Assembly: GCF_014836945.1 (NCBI RefSeq) | Contig: NZ_JACSPX010000003.1 | Span: 243,166 to 307,165, forward strand | Reading direction: 5' to 3' | DNA length: 64,000 bases | DNA from: Microbacterium commune | GTDB taxonomy: Bacteria; Actinomycetota; Actinomycetes; Actinomycetales; Microbacteriaceae | Shown: one piece after another, positions 55,418 through 64,000 of the stretch | Numbering within the stretch: position 1 is the stretch's first letter | Layout: the number at the start of each line of letters is the position of its first letter | Translations under genes and position numbers: made by a program | The notes under the pieces: generated by a model | Seen by the model: only the letters and a program-made list of their open reading frames with translations | Told to the model about the DNA's origin: nothing | Databases searched by the model: none

Positions 55418-58400
55418 ATGGCCTCCGATTCCTTCGTGCACCTGCATGTCCACAGCGAGTACTCCATGCTGGACGGTGCGGCGAAGATCAACTCGATGAC
55501 GCAGGCCGCGGCCGACTACGGGATGCCGGCGATCGCCGTCACCGACCACGGGAACACGTTCGCGGCGTTCGAGTTCTACAACGCCGCGAACGCCGCGGGC
55601 ATCAAGCCGATCATCGGACTCGAGGCCTACGTCACCCCGGGAACGCACCGCAGCGACAAGTCGCGCGTGGCGTGGGGAACGGCCGATCAGAAGAGCGACG
55701 ACGTCTCCGGATCGGGTGCGTACACGCACACCACGCTGTGGAGCGAGACCACCGCCGGGATGCACAACCTGTTCCGACTGAGCTCGCTCTCGAGCATCGA
55801 GGGCTACTACTTCAAGCCCCGCATGGACCGCGAGCTGCTGCAGACCTACGGCAAGGGCCTGATCGCGACCACGGGATGCCCGTCGGGCGAGATCCAGACC
55901 CGCCTGCGACTCGGGCAGTACGACGCGGCGCGGGCTGCGGCCGCCGAGTTCCAGGACATCTTCGGCAAGGAGAACTACTTCGCCGAGATCATGGACCACG
56001 GCCTCTCCATCGAACGTCGGGTGATCAGCGACCTGCTGCGGCTGTCGAAAGACCTGGACATCCCTCTCGTCGCGACGAACGACTCCCACTACACGCACCA
56101 GCACGAGGCGGATGCGCACGAGGCGCTGCTCTGCGTGCAGTCCGGCTCGACGATGGACGATCCGAATCGATTCAAGTTCGACGGCGACGGCTACTACATC
56201 AAGACGGCGCAGGAGATGCGCCAGATGTTCCGCGACCACCCCGAGGCGTGCGACAACACGCTGCTCATCGCTGAGCGCTGCCAGGTCGAATTCGACACCA
56301 AGGCCAACTACATGCCCCGCTTCCCGGTGCCGGACGGCGAGACGGAGGACAGCTGGCTGGTGAAGGAGGTCGAGAAGGGCCTGCACTACCGGTACCCGAA
56401 CGGCATCCCCGACAGGGTGCGCAAGCAGGCCGAGTACGAGACGGGGATCATCCTGCAGATGGGGTTCCCCGGGTACTTCCTCGTCGTCGCCGACTTCATC
56501 AACTGGGCCAAGGACCACGGCATCCGGGTCGGTCCCGGCCGTGGCTCCGGTGCCGGGTCGATGGTCGCGTACGCGATGAAGATCACCGACCTCGATCCGC
56601 TCGAGCACGGCCTCATCTTCGAGCGCTTCCTCAACCCCGACCGCGTCTCGATGCCCGACTTCGACGTCGACTTCGACGACCGGCGCCGCGGTGAGGTGAT
56701 CGAGTACGTGACGCAGAAGTACGGCTCCGAGCGCGTCGCCCAGATCGTCACCTACGGCACGATCAAGTCCAAGCAGGCGCTGAAGGACGCCGGGCGCGTG
56801 CTCGGCTACCCGTTCAGCATGGGAGACCGGCTCACCAAGGCGATGCCGCCCGCGGTGATGGGCAAGGACATGCCGCTCAGCGGCATGTACGACAGTGCGC
56901 ACCCGCGCTACAAGGAGGCGAGCGAGTTCCGCGCGCTGATCGACACCGACACCGACGCCAAGCGGGTCTTCGATCGCGCTCTCGGACTCGAGGGGCTGAA
57001 GAGGCAATGGGGCGTGCACGCGGCCGGCGTGATCATGTCATCGCACCCGCTGATCGACATCATCCCGATCATGAAGCGCGAGCAGGACGGTCAGATCGTC
57101 ACCCAGTTCGACTACCCGTCGTGCGAGTCGCTCGGTCTGATCAAGATGGACTTCCTGGGGCTGCGCAACCTCACGATCATCTCGGACGCGCTCGACAACA
57201 TCCGCATGAACAGGGGAGAGGAGCTCGATCTCGAGCACCTCGGTCTCGAGGACCGCGCCGTCTACGACCTGCTGGCCCGCGGCGACACGCTGGGCGTGTT
57301 CCAGCTCGACAGCCCGCCGCTGCGCTCGCTGATGCGGCTGATGAAGCCCGACAACTTCGCCGACATCTCGGCGCTCATCGCGCTGTACCGACCGGGACCG
57401 ATGGGCGCCAACTCGCACACGAACTACGCGCTGCGCAAGAACGGTCTGCAGGAGATCACGCCCATCCACCCCGAGCTGGAAGAGCCGCTGGCCGACATCC
57501 TGCAGGAGTCCTACGGTCTGATCATCTATCAGGAGCAGGTCATGGCCATCGCGCAGAAGGTCGCCGGGTTCAGCCTCGGCCAGGCCGACATCCTGCGTCG
57601 CGCGATGGGCAAGAAGAAGAAGTCCGAACTCGACAAGCAGTACGAGGGCTTCTCCGGCGGCATGAAGGAGCGCGGCTTCGGCGAAGGAGCCGTCAAGGCG
57701 CTGTGGGACATCCTGCTGCCGTTCTCCGACTACGCCTTCAACAAAGCGCACTCCGCCGCGTACGGACTCGTGTCGTACTGGACCGCGTACCTCAAGGCGC
57801 ACTACCCGGCTGAGTACATGGCGGCTCTGCTGACCAGCGTGGGCGACTCGAAGGACAAGATGGCGCTCTACCTGAACGAGTGCCGCCGCATGGGCATCCG
57901 GGTGCTGCCGCCGGATGTGTCGGAGTCGATCAACTTCTTCGCGGCCGTCGGCGAGGACATCCGCTTCGGTCTCGGCGCGGTGCGCAACGTCGGCAGCAAC
58001 GTCGTCGACGGGATCGTCGCGTCCCGCAAGGACGGGCCGTTCACCTCGTTCCACGACTTCCTGGGCAAGGTGCCGCTGCATGTCTCGAACAAGCGCACCG
58101 TCGAGTCGCTGATCAAGGCGGGCGCGTTCGACTCGATGGGCGACACCCGCCGCGCGCTGATGGAGATCCACGAAGACGCCGTCGAGGCCGCCGTCGACCG
58201 CAAGCGGAACGAGGCGCAGGGCGCGATCGGCTTCGACTTCGACAGCCTCTACGACGAGATGGAGGAGGCGGCGCCCGCGAAGGTGCCCGATCGTCCAGAG
58301 TGGACGAAGAAGGACAAGCTGGCCTTCGAGCGCGAGATGCTCGGACTGTACGTCTCCGATCACCCGCTGGCGGGGCTCGAGGTCCCGCTCGCCAAGCACG

Positions 58401-58936
58401 CCTCGATCTCGATCAACGGACTGCTCACCTCGGAGGACCTGCAGGACGGCGACCAGGTCACCGTGGCCGGGCTCGTGACCAGCGTGCAGCACCGCGTGGC
58501 CAAGGCCAGCGGCAATCCGTACGGCATGATCACCGTCGAGGACTTCAACGGCGAGGTGACGATCATGTTCATGGGCAAGACGTACACCGAGTTCCAGCAC
58601 ACCCTGCAGCAGGATGCCATCCTCGCCGTGCGAGGCCGCGTCTCCCGCCGTGACGACGGGCTCAATCTGCATGCGCAGTCGGCCTTCGCGCCGGACGTCG
58701 GCTCGTTCGACGCCGCCGGCCCCCTCTCGCTGCTGGTCGCCGAGCAGCGGGCGACGGAACGGGTCATGACGGACCTGGCCGACGTGCTGCGCCGCCATGC
58801 CGGTGATACCGAGGTGCTGCTGCGCGTGCACCGCGGCAGCGCCGCGAAGGTGTTCGAGGTGCCGATGCCCGTGAAGGTGTCCGCCGACCTGTTCGGCGAC
58901 CTCAAATCGCTGCTGGGCCCCGCCTGTCTGGGCTGA
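55418..58936 (+). CDS. dnaE: DNA polymerase III alpha subunit DnaE1
   Basis: A 1172-residue replicative polymerase. PHP domain HLHVHSEYSMLDGAAKI (about 8-24), palm with SMPDFDVDFDDRRRGEV (catalytic aspartates), fingers, and a C-terminal OB domain (VTVAGLVTSVQHRV). It is the main chromosome copier, distinct from the translesion DnaE2 in the same window. It stands alone on its strand after the Nudix gene. Confidence 0.98.
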   Translation: MASDSFVHLHVHSEYSMLDGAAKINSMTQAAADYGMPAIAVTDHGNTFAAFEFYNAANAAGIKPIIGLEAYVTPGTHRSDKSRVAWGTADQKSDDVSGSGAYTHTTLWSETTAGMHNLFRLSSLSSIEGYYFKPRMDRELLQTYGKGLIATTGCPSGEIQTRLRLGQYDAARAAAAEFQDIFGKENYFAEIMDHGLSIERRVISDLLRLSKDLDIPLVATNDSHYTHQHEADAHEALLCVQSGSTMDDPNRFKFDGDGYYIKTAQEMRQMFRDHPEACDNTLLIAERCQVEFDTKANYMPRFPVPDGETEDSWLVKEVEKGLHYRYPNGIPDRVRKQAEYETGIILQMGFPGYFLVVADFINWAKDHGIRVGPGRGSGAGSMVAYAMKITDLDPLEHGLIFERFLNPDRVSMPDFDVDFDDRRRGEVIEYVTQKYGSERVAQIVTYGTIKSKQALKDAGRVLGYPFSMGDRLTKAMPPAVMGKDMPLSGMYDSAHPRYKEASEFRALIDTDTDAKRVFDRALGLEGLKRQWGVHAAGVIMSSHPLIDIIPIMKREQDGQIVTQFDYPSCESLGLIKMDFLGLRNLTIISDALDNIRMNRGEELDLEHLGLEDRAVYDLLARGDTLGVFQLDSPPLRSLMRLMKPDNFADISALIALYRPGPMGANSHTNYALRKNGLQEITPIHPELEEPLADILQESYGLIIYQEQVMAIAQKVAGFSLGQADILRRAMGKKKKSELDKQYEGFSGGMKERGFGEGAVKALWDILLPFSDYAFNKAHSAAYGLVSYWTAYLKAHYPAEYMAALLTSVGDSKDKMALYLNECRRMGIRVLPPDVSESINFFAAVGEDIRFGLGAVRNVGSNVVDGIVASRKDGPFTSFHDFLGKVPLHVSNKRTVESLIKAGAFDSMGDTRRALMEIHEDAVEAAVDRKRNEAQGAIGFDFDSLYDEMEEAAPAKVPDRPEWTKKDKLAFEREMLGLYVSDHPLAGLEVPLAKHASISINGLLTSEDLQDGDQVTVAGLVTSVQHRVAKASGNPYGMITVEDFNGEVTIMFMGKTYTEFQHTLQQDAILAVRGRVSRRDDGLNLHAQSAFAPDVGSFDAAGPLSLLVAEQRATERVMTDLADVLRRHAGDTEVLLRVHRGSAAKVFEVPMPVKVSADLFGDLKSLLGPACLG

Positions 58937-59029
58937 GCGCACGGCCTCGGGGCGACGCATCGAACTCCCGGGTGCGGTGAGTAGGATCGTGACTCGCGTG
59001 GCCACCCACCACGAACGAAAGGACCCTCG

Positions 59030-60532
59030 ATGAGCTTCGACAGTCCCGGCAGCGCCCCCGGCGACGCCTCGGCAGACGAGCCTCGCCTGCGCGCCGACGC
59101 GCGCACCGGGGCCGACATCGACCCGGACGGCATCGACCGGGATGACGACGGAGTCCTCTACGAGGACCAGGTCCAGCCGGAGTACGGCATCCTCGGCTTC
59201 ACGCTGCGCGAGATCATCATCATCGGCGCCTGGCTGATCGGCTTCGTGGCCTCGTTCTTCCCGATCGGTCCGATCGGCGACACCGTGTGGACATCGGGCA
59301 TCCACTGGATCCTGATGATGGGAGTGCCGACGGTGGCCGTCTTCCTCGTCGTGCTGCGCCGATTCTCACCGGACGGGATCCGCCGGGTGGGGTCTCTGGG
59401 CATCGACCAGTTCGCGTCCGTCGCGGCTGCTGTCGCCGCCGTCTCGTGGGCCCAGGTGCTCTGGCAGCAGGTCGCCGCCACCATCGAGACCGGCGTGCTG
59501 CTCATCGGCTGGGTCGCCGTGGTGGGTCAGCTGGCCACGCTCGTGCTGGTGGCCGCGACGGTGTTCGCCCCCCTGCTGCCTCGGCTGCGAGAGGACTTCC
59601 ACGGCCGCCTGGAGACGCTCGCGCACCGGAACGCGAACCCCGTCCGACCCGTCATCGCGCGTCCGCGCGCGGAGCGCGAAGCCGTTCCGTCAGCGGTGCC
59701 CCCGGCCGGCGCCGTCCGACCGGACGATGCTGACGGCCCCGCAGCGGCGCCGCCCGCAGCCGCCGAGCCGAGGGTGGAGACCGCACTGACGATGGTCATC
59801 CCGCGCACGGCGTCGGATGCGGATGCCCTGGATCGGGCATCCGCATCGGATCACCTCTCCGCTCCGGATGCCGAGGACGCGGACTCCACGCTGACCGCGG
59901 CCGCGCCGATCGCGCAGCCTGCCCAGCCGGTGCCTGTCCAGCCGGCGCCGGTCCAGCCGGCGGCCGTCGAGCCCGCGTTTGTCGAGCCGGCGCCCGTCGA
60001 GTCGCAGCCCGTCGAGCCGGCGCCTGTCGAGCCGGCGCCCGACGAGCCGGCGTCTGTCGAGCCGGAAGCGACCTCGACGTCGGAGCCGGCGGCACCCGCG
60101 CCGCAGCCCGTCGTGTCCGACCACCGAGACGACGACACCGAGGTGCTGTACAACACCGCCGCTGTCGAAGCGCTGCAGAGCATCTTCGCCGACGACACTC
60201 CCGACTCAAATCGGACGGTCGAGCACAACACCGCGCCAGACGGCGTGGCCGGCCCGGCCACGTCGGCGGTCGACGATGCGGACGAGCAGCCGCTGCGGCG
60301 CACGCGCGGCGAGCAGTCCGCCGAGCCCGACCACCTCGGTCAGCCCGAGCCGTTCTGGATCCTGGCGCCCACCGAGCGCGACGTGCTCGACGAGCGAGGC
60401 CATCCGCTGTTCCGGATCGGGCCGACGGCGTGGGCGCTCGCGATCGAGGATCGGGGCGGGGCGTTCGTCGTGCGACATGAGGACGGCCGCATCGGCTACC
60501 TCCACGACATCTTCGACATCACGAAAGGCTGA
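59030..60532 (+). CDS. Membrane protein with Pro/Glu repeat tail
   Basis: A 500-residue protein. N-terminal acidic part, four membrane helices (about 58-80, 92-111, 126-148 and 153-182), a long linker with degenerate PVEPAP repeats (294-346) and a C-terminal globular domain (FWILAPTERDVLDERGHPLFRIGPT, EDGRIGYLHDIFDITKG). No known family. It lies between dnaE1 and hisD, with a TAGGAT-type -10 near 58981. The start ATG has GAAAGGACCCTCG before it. Confidence 0.75.
   Translation: MSFDSPGSAPGDASADEPRLRADARTGADIDPDGIDRDDDGVLYEDQVQPEYGILGFTLREIIIIGAWLIGFVASFFPIGPIGDTVWTSGIHWILMMGVPTVAVFLVVLRRFSPDGIRRVGSLGIDQFASVAAAVAAVSWAQVLWQQVAATIETGVLLIGWVAVVGQLATLVLVAATVFAPLLPRLREDFHGRLETLAHRNANPVRPVIARPRAEREAVPSAVPPAGAVRPDDADGPAAAPPAAAEPRVETALTMVIPRTASDADALDRASASDHLSAPDAEDADSTLTAAAPIAQPAQPVPVQPAPVQPAAVEPAFVEPAPVESQPVEPAPVEPAPDEPASVEPEATSTSEPAAPAPQPVVSDHRDDDTEVLYNTAAVEALQSIFADDTPDSNRTVEHNTAPDGVAGPATSAVDDADEQPLRRTRGEQSAEPDHLGQPEPFWILAPTERDVLDERGHPLFRIGPTAWALAIEDRGGAFVVRHEDGRIGYLHDIFDITKG
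59909..60067 (+). repeat. Degenerate 15-bp repeat encoding PVEPAP units
   Basis: About ten variants of GTCGAGCCGGCGCC in frame, giving P-V-(E/Q)-P-A units. Copies vary in third bases and in the residue after the proline, so it has been stable for some time. Confidence 0.75.
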
Positions 60533-60536
60533 GCGC

Positions 60537-61850
60537 GTGCGCACGATCGATCTCCGAGGGCAGTCCCTCTCACCCTCCGACATGCTCGCGGCCGTGCCGC
60601 GTGCCACCCAGGCCCGCGCCGAGGCGCTCGAGGCCGCTGCCGCGATCGTCGAGGCCGTGCGCACCACGGGTGAGGCCGCCCTGCGTGAGCAGGCCGAGCG
60701 CTTCGACGGGGTGAGCGGTCACGCCATCCGCGTCCCCGCCGAGCACGTCGCCGAAGCCGCGGCCTCGGTGGATCCGGCGGTGCGCTCCGCCCTCGAAGCC
60801 GCCATCGACCGCGTCCGCCGTGGCTCGGCGGCGCAGGTCCCCGCCTCGCAGACCACCGACATCGGGCCGGGCGCGAGGATCACCCAGCGGTGGCAGCCCG
60901 TCACCCGCGCGGGGGTGTACATCCCCGGTGGCAAGGCGCCGCTGGCATCCAGCGTCGTGATGAACGTCGTGCCCGCACAGGTCGCGGGCGTCACCTCGAT
61001 CGCCCTCGCCTCCCCGCCCCAGGCCGCGCACGGCGGACGGGTGCACCCCACGATCCTCGCGGCGGCATCCCTCCTCGGCATCGACGAGATCTACGCGATC
61101 GGCGGTGCCGGCGCGATCGGCGCGCTCGCTCACGGCGTCGCCGACCTGGGACTCGACCCGGTCGATGTCGTGTCCGGGCCAGGCAACAACTACGTCGCCT
61201 CGGCGAAGCGGGTCGTCGCCGGCGTCGTCGGAACCGACTCCGAGGCCGGCGCGACCGAGATCCTCGTGGTCGCCGATGCGTCGGCGGATGCCGCCCTCAT
61301 CGCGGCTGACCTGATCAGCCAGGCCGAGCACGACGAGCAGGCGTCAGCGGTGCTGGTGACGGATTCGGTCGAGCTCGCCGAGCAGGTCGCCTCAGCCGTC
61401 GCCGACCTCGCCGCGACCACCGCGCATGCCGCGCGCGTCGCCGAGGCCCTCGCCGGGCCGCAGTCGGCCATCGTGCTCGTCGACGATCGGGCGATGGCGG
61501 AGGCGTTCAGCAATGCGTACGCGCCGGAGCACCTCGAGCTGCACCTCGCAGACGCGTCCGCCGCGGCCGAGCGCTTCACGAGCGCCGGCGCCGTGTTCGT
61601 CGGCGACCAGACGCCGGTGAGTCTCGGCGATTACATGGCCGGCAGCAATCACGTGCTGCCCACCGGGGGACAGGCCCGGTACGCGGCCGGACTCGGCGCG
61701 TACACGTTCCTGCGACCGCAGCAGGTCATCGAGTACGACCACGCCGCCCTCGCCGAGGTGCGGGCCGGGGTCGTCGCCCTCGCGAACGCGGAGATCCTGC
61801 CCGCACACGGCGACGCCGTCGAGGCGCGCTTCGCCGACACCTCCCGGTGA
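60537..61850 (+). CDS. hisD: Histidinol dehydrogenase
   Basis: A 437-residue enzyme doing the last two oxidations of histidine synthesis. Signature VVSGPGNNYVASAKR, GTDSEAGATEILV, SQAEHDEQA (His/Glu pair) and NAYAPEHLELH are present, with SLGDYMAGSNHVLPT near the end. Start is GTG at 60537, five bases after the preceding gene; no other his genes are in this window. Confidence 0.95.
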   Translation: MRTIDLRGQSLSPSDMLAAVPRATQARAEALEAAAAIVEAVRTTGEAALREQAERFDGVSGHAIRVPAEHVAEAAASVDPAVRSALEAAIDRVRRGSAAQVPASQTTDIGPGARITQRWQPVTRAGVYIPGGKAPLASSVVMNVVPAQVAGVTSIALASPPQAAHGGRVHPTILAAASLLGIDEIYAIGGAGAIGALAHGVADLGLDPVDVVSGPGNNYVASAKRVVAGVVGTDSEAGATEILVVADASADAALIAADLISQAEHDEQASAVLVTDSVELAEQVASAVADLAATTAHAARVAEALAGPQSAIVLVDDRAMAEAFSNAYAPEHLELHLADASAAAERFTSAGAVFVGDQTPVSLGDYMAGSNHVLPTGGQARYAAGLGAYTFLRPQQVIEYDHAALAEVRAGVVALANAEILPAHGDAVEARFADTSR

Positions 61851-61866
61851 GCCGAGAGCGAGCGAG

Positions 61867-61872
61867 TAGGCT
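61867..61872 (+). promoter_or_regulatory. -10 box for nrdR; leaderless transcript likely
   Basis: TAGGCT ends nine bases before the ATG. Confidence 0.45.
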
Positions 61873-61880
61873 GACCGATC

Positions 61881-62357
61881 ATGCACTGCCCCTTCTGCCG
61901 GCATCCGGACTCCCGCGTCATCGACTCCCGCACCAGTGACGACGGCCTGTCGATCCGACGCCGACGACAGTGCCCGGAGTGCGGCGGACGATTCTCGACG
62001 ACCGAGACGGCGAGTCTCATGGTGATCAAGCGCTCGGGCGTCATGGAGGCGTTCAGCCGGGACAAGGTGATCTCCGGGGTGCGCAAGGCGTGCCAGGGTC
62101 GGCCCGTCACCGAGGCGAACCTCGCGCTCCTCGCCCAGAAGGTCGAGGAGGCCGTGCGGCAGACGGGTGTCTCGCAGCTCGACACCAACGAGATCGGACT
62201 CGCGATCCTGGGCCCCCTGCGTGAGCTCGACGAGGTCGCGTATCTGCGCTTCGCCAGCGTGTATCAGGCCTTCGACTCGCTCGACGACTTCGAACGCGCC
62301 ATCCGCGACCTGCGCGCCGACCACGATGCGTCGGAACCGGATTCCCACGACCGGTAG
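61881..62357 (+). CDS. nrdR: Transcriptional repressor NrdR
   Basis: A 158-residue repressor of ribonucleotide reductase genes. Zinc ribbon Cys3, Cys6, Cys31 and Cys34 (CPFC and CPEC), then the ATP-cone domain ([22 protein letters not shown]). No ribonucleotide reductase gene is nearby. Confidence 0.96.
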   Translation: MHCPFCRHPDSRVIDSRTSDDGLSIRRRRQCPECGGRFSTTETASLMVIKRSGVMEAFSRDKVISGVRKACQGRPVTEANLALLAQKVEEAVRQTGVSQLDTNEIGLAILGPLRELDEVAYLRFASVYQAFDSLDDFERAIRDLRADHDASEPDSHDR

Positions 62358-62369
62358 CCTTGGGCAGTG

Positions 62370-63389
62370 ATGTACTCACTGCTCTTCCGCCACGTCCTCG
62401 CGCGCTTCGACCCCGAATTCGCGCACCACGCCGCGATGGCGGTCATCCGCGCGCTCGGCGTGCCGCCGTTCTCGTGGGCGGCGCGCGCGCTGACCGCCCC
62501 GCGACCGCAGCAGCAGGTGCGCGCGCTCGGTCTGGTCTTCCCGTCGCCCTTCGGCGTCGCCGCGGGGTTCGACAAGAACGCCGTCGGCGTGCGCGGTCTG
62601 GATGCCCTGGGCTTCGGGCACATCGAGATCGGCACCATCACCGCCATCCCGCAGGAGGGCAACCCGAAGCCGCGCCTGTTCCGCCTGATCCCCGACCGGG
62701 CCGTCATCAACCGGATGGGCTTCAACAACGAGGGGGCGGATGCCGCGGCACGCCGACTCGCCGCGCTGCGGCGGCGTGCTCCTCGCGCGGTCATCGGGGT
62801 GAACATCGGCAAGAGCCGGGTGGTCGCGGTCGAGGATGCGGTCGGGGACTACGTCACGTCCGCCACGCGGCTCGCGCCGCTCGCCGACTACCTCGCCGTG
62901 AACGTGTCGTCACCGAACACTCCAGGTCTGCGCGGCCTGCAGGCCGTGGAGACTCTCGCTCCGCTGCTGCGCGCGGTGAAGCAGGCGGCGGGCGAGACGC
63001 CGCTGCTCGTGAAGATCGCCCCCGACCTGCCCGACGACGAGATCGAGGCCATCGCCCGCATGGCGGTGGCGGAGGGGCTCGCCGGGATCATCGCCCACAA
63101 CACGACCATCTCCCGCGACGGCCTGATCACCGACCCGGCGGTCGTCGAGGCGGCCGGGGCGGGCGGACTCTCCGGCGCGCCGCTGAAGCAGCGCTCGCTG
63201 GAGGTGCTGGCCGTGGTCCGCAGCGCCGTGCCGGCCGACTTCTGCGTGATCGCCGTCGGGGGAGTGGAGACCGCAGACGACGTGCTGCGACGACTGGACG
63301 CCGGTGCGACGCTCGTGCAGGGCTACACAGCATTCCTGTATCGCGGACCGCTGTGGGCCAGGCAGATCAACAGAGGCCTGCGTCGCTGA
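62370..63389 (+). CDS. pyrD: Dihydroorotate dehydrogenase (quinone), class 2
   Basis: A 339-residue FMN enzyme. N-terminal membrane-linked helix YSLLFRHVLARFDPEFAHH marks class 2, NVSSPNTPGLRGLQ (about 178-191) has the catalytic Ser, and GVNIGKSR and KIAPDLPDDE follow. It makes orotate for pyrimidines and passes electrons to menaquinone. ATG at 62370 is preferred over GTG at 62367. Confidence 0.95.
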   Translation: MYSLLFRHVLARFDPEFAHHAAMAVIRALGVPPFSWAARALTAPRPQQQVRALGLVFPSPFGVAAGFDKNAVGVRGLDALGFGHIEIGTITAIPQEGNPKPRLFRLIPDRAVINRMGFNNEGADAAARRLAALRRRAPRAVIGVNIGKSRVVAVEDAVGDYVTSATRLAPLADYLAVNVSSPNTPGLRGLQAVETLAPLLRAVKQAAGETPLLVKIAPDLPDDEIEAIARMAVAEGLAGIIAHNTTISRDGLITDPAVVEAAGAGGLSGAPLKQRSLEVLAVVRSAVPADFCVIAVGGVETADDVLRRLDAGATLVQGYTAFLYRGPLWARQINRGLRR

Positions 63390-63402
63390 GCGACACAGGC
63401 CT
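63374..63402. terminator. Bidirectional terminator containing the pyrD stop codon
   Basis: AGGCCTGCGTCGC-TGA-GCGACACAGGCCT, a 13-bp stem with one mismatch whose loop is the stop codon of pyrD, between convergent genes. Confidence 0.75.
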
Positions 63403-63422
63403 CCGCACGACCGAGCCGCGGG

Positions 63423-63983
63423 TCAGTCCGGGTACTGACGGCGCGTGACCTGGGGCTTCGGAAGACGCATGAAGCGCATCTGCAGCGCCCGCATCGCCGC
63501 GTACCAGCCGAGTCCGCGTTCGCGACGCTCGAGACCGAACTTCGCGGCGGTCTTCTTCTTCACCCGCATGCTCAGCAGCACCATGTCGCCGACCGCGAGC
63601 AGCATGTAGCCCCACAGACCGACCATCGCCCACAGCTGCACCGCGGGGATCTCGACGAGGCTGAGCACGATGACCAGCAGCATCGCGGCCATCAGCCACT
63701 CGGAGATGTGCCAGCCGGCGTCCACGTAGTCACGCACCCACCGGCGCTGAGGACCGCGGTCACGTGCGGGAAGGTACTTGTCCTCGCCGTTCTCCATCCC
63801 GATGCGGGCCCGCTGGCGGCGCGCCTGCAGGACGGCCTTCGCCGCAGCACGGGCCTCCTTCGTGTTCGCGACGAGGGGACGGCGATTGGCCGCCTCGCGT
63901 TCGGCGCGGGTGGGGGTGGCGCGGCCCTTGCCCACGGCGGGCGTCTCGCGGGCGTCGTCGGCGGCAGGGGTGGGGTTGGACAC
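63423..63983 (-). CDS. DUF3043 family membrane protein
   Basis: A 186-residue protein. A basic N-terminal part (KGRATPTRAEREAANRRPL), two helices (about 93-113 and 120-140) and a family motif (GPQRRWVRDYVDAGWHISEW). It is a common actinobacterial protein of unknown role. Start GTG at 63983 near the window end. Confidence 0.85.
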   Translation of the reverse strand: MSNPTPAADDARETPAVGKGRATPTRAEREAANRRPLVANTKEARAAAKAVLQARRQRARIGMENGEDKYLPARDRGPQRRWVRDYVDAGWHISEWLMAAMLLVIVLSLVEIPAVQLWAMVGLWGYMLLAVGDMVLLSMRVKKKTAAKFGLERRERGLGWYAAMRALQMRFMRLPKPQVTRRQYPD

Positions 63984-64000
63984 GTTCGACCTCAGTTCGG

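Overview
The window is an ordinary chromosomal stretch of a high-GC actinobacterium, most likely a member of the Microbacteriaceae close to Microbacterium. The basis is the very GC-rich codon use, frequent GTG starts, TANNNT-type -10 boxes lying close to start codons, a DUF222/13E12-type HNH gene, and an actinobacterial dcw cluster with wag31 and sepF. Nothing in it looks like a large mobile island; most genes are housekeeping and tightly packed. Layout: (1) 0-11 kb is a mixed region: a truncated HNH gene, an S4 RNA-binding protein, an acetyltransferase, a tRNA-Pro(GGG) followed by a remarkable perfect hairpin, a DUF2254 membrane protein, a TerC transporter under a yybP-ykoY manganese riboswitch, a phosphoesterase, a DUF998 membrane protein whose frame runs on into the next gene, several small proteins, a UV-dimer glycosylase and an MMPL transporter. 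(2) 11-17 kb is the imuA'-imuB-dnaE2 translesion mutasome operon. (3) 17-20 kb carries a prepilin-peptidase-like protein, a CYTH phosphatase and a two-gene type III polyketide synthase/methyltransferase unit. (4) 20-27 kb has lpdA, a garA-ftsR-merR regulatory set, an orphan ParA, and an EspI-like MinD ATPase with a 31-residue poly-aspartate run, coupled to peptide deformylase. (5) 27-36 kb has fadD, plsC, aroG (DAHP synthase II), a PASTA kinase like PknL, a LysM wall protein, the Rv2175c-type DNA-binding protein and a polyprenyl diphosphate synthase. This is the same neighbourhood as mycobacterial pknL/aroG/Rv2175c/idsA2. (6) 36-55 kb is the division and cell wall cluster: DUF3040, mraZ, rsmH, ftsL, ftsI, murF, mraY, murD, ftsW, murG, murC, ftsQ, ftsZ, yggS, sepF, yggT, wag31, lspA, rluD. 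murE is absent from its usual slot. (7) 55-64 kb has dnaE1, a Pro/Glu-repeat membrane protein, hisD, nrdR, pyrD and a DUF3043 protein. How the genes work together: the dcw genes make and flip the peptidoglycan precursor (murF, murD, murC, mraY, murG), polymerise and cross-link it (ftsW, ftsI), and place the division ring (ftsZ, sepF, ftsQ, ftsL, wag31). mraZ probably autoregulates the cluster through three GTGGAG-type boxes just upstream; a second array in the opposite orientation about 110 bp further up is unusual. FtsR and the MerR protein are probable regulators of division genes. The PASTA kinase and LysM protein link wall sensing to this. No complete unknown defence or mobile system was found. 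The most unusual signals are the inverted second MraZ-box array, the murE gap, the poly-Asp EspI-like ATPase, the 29-bp perfect hairpin with a partial tRNA 3'-end repeat, and the DUF998 read-through over 27-bp tandem repeats.
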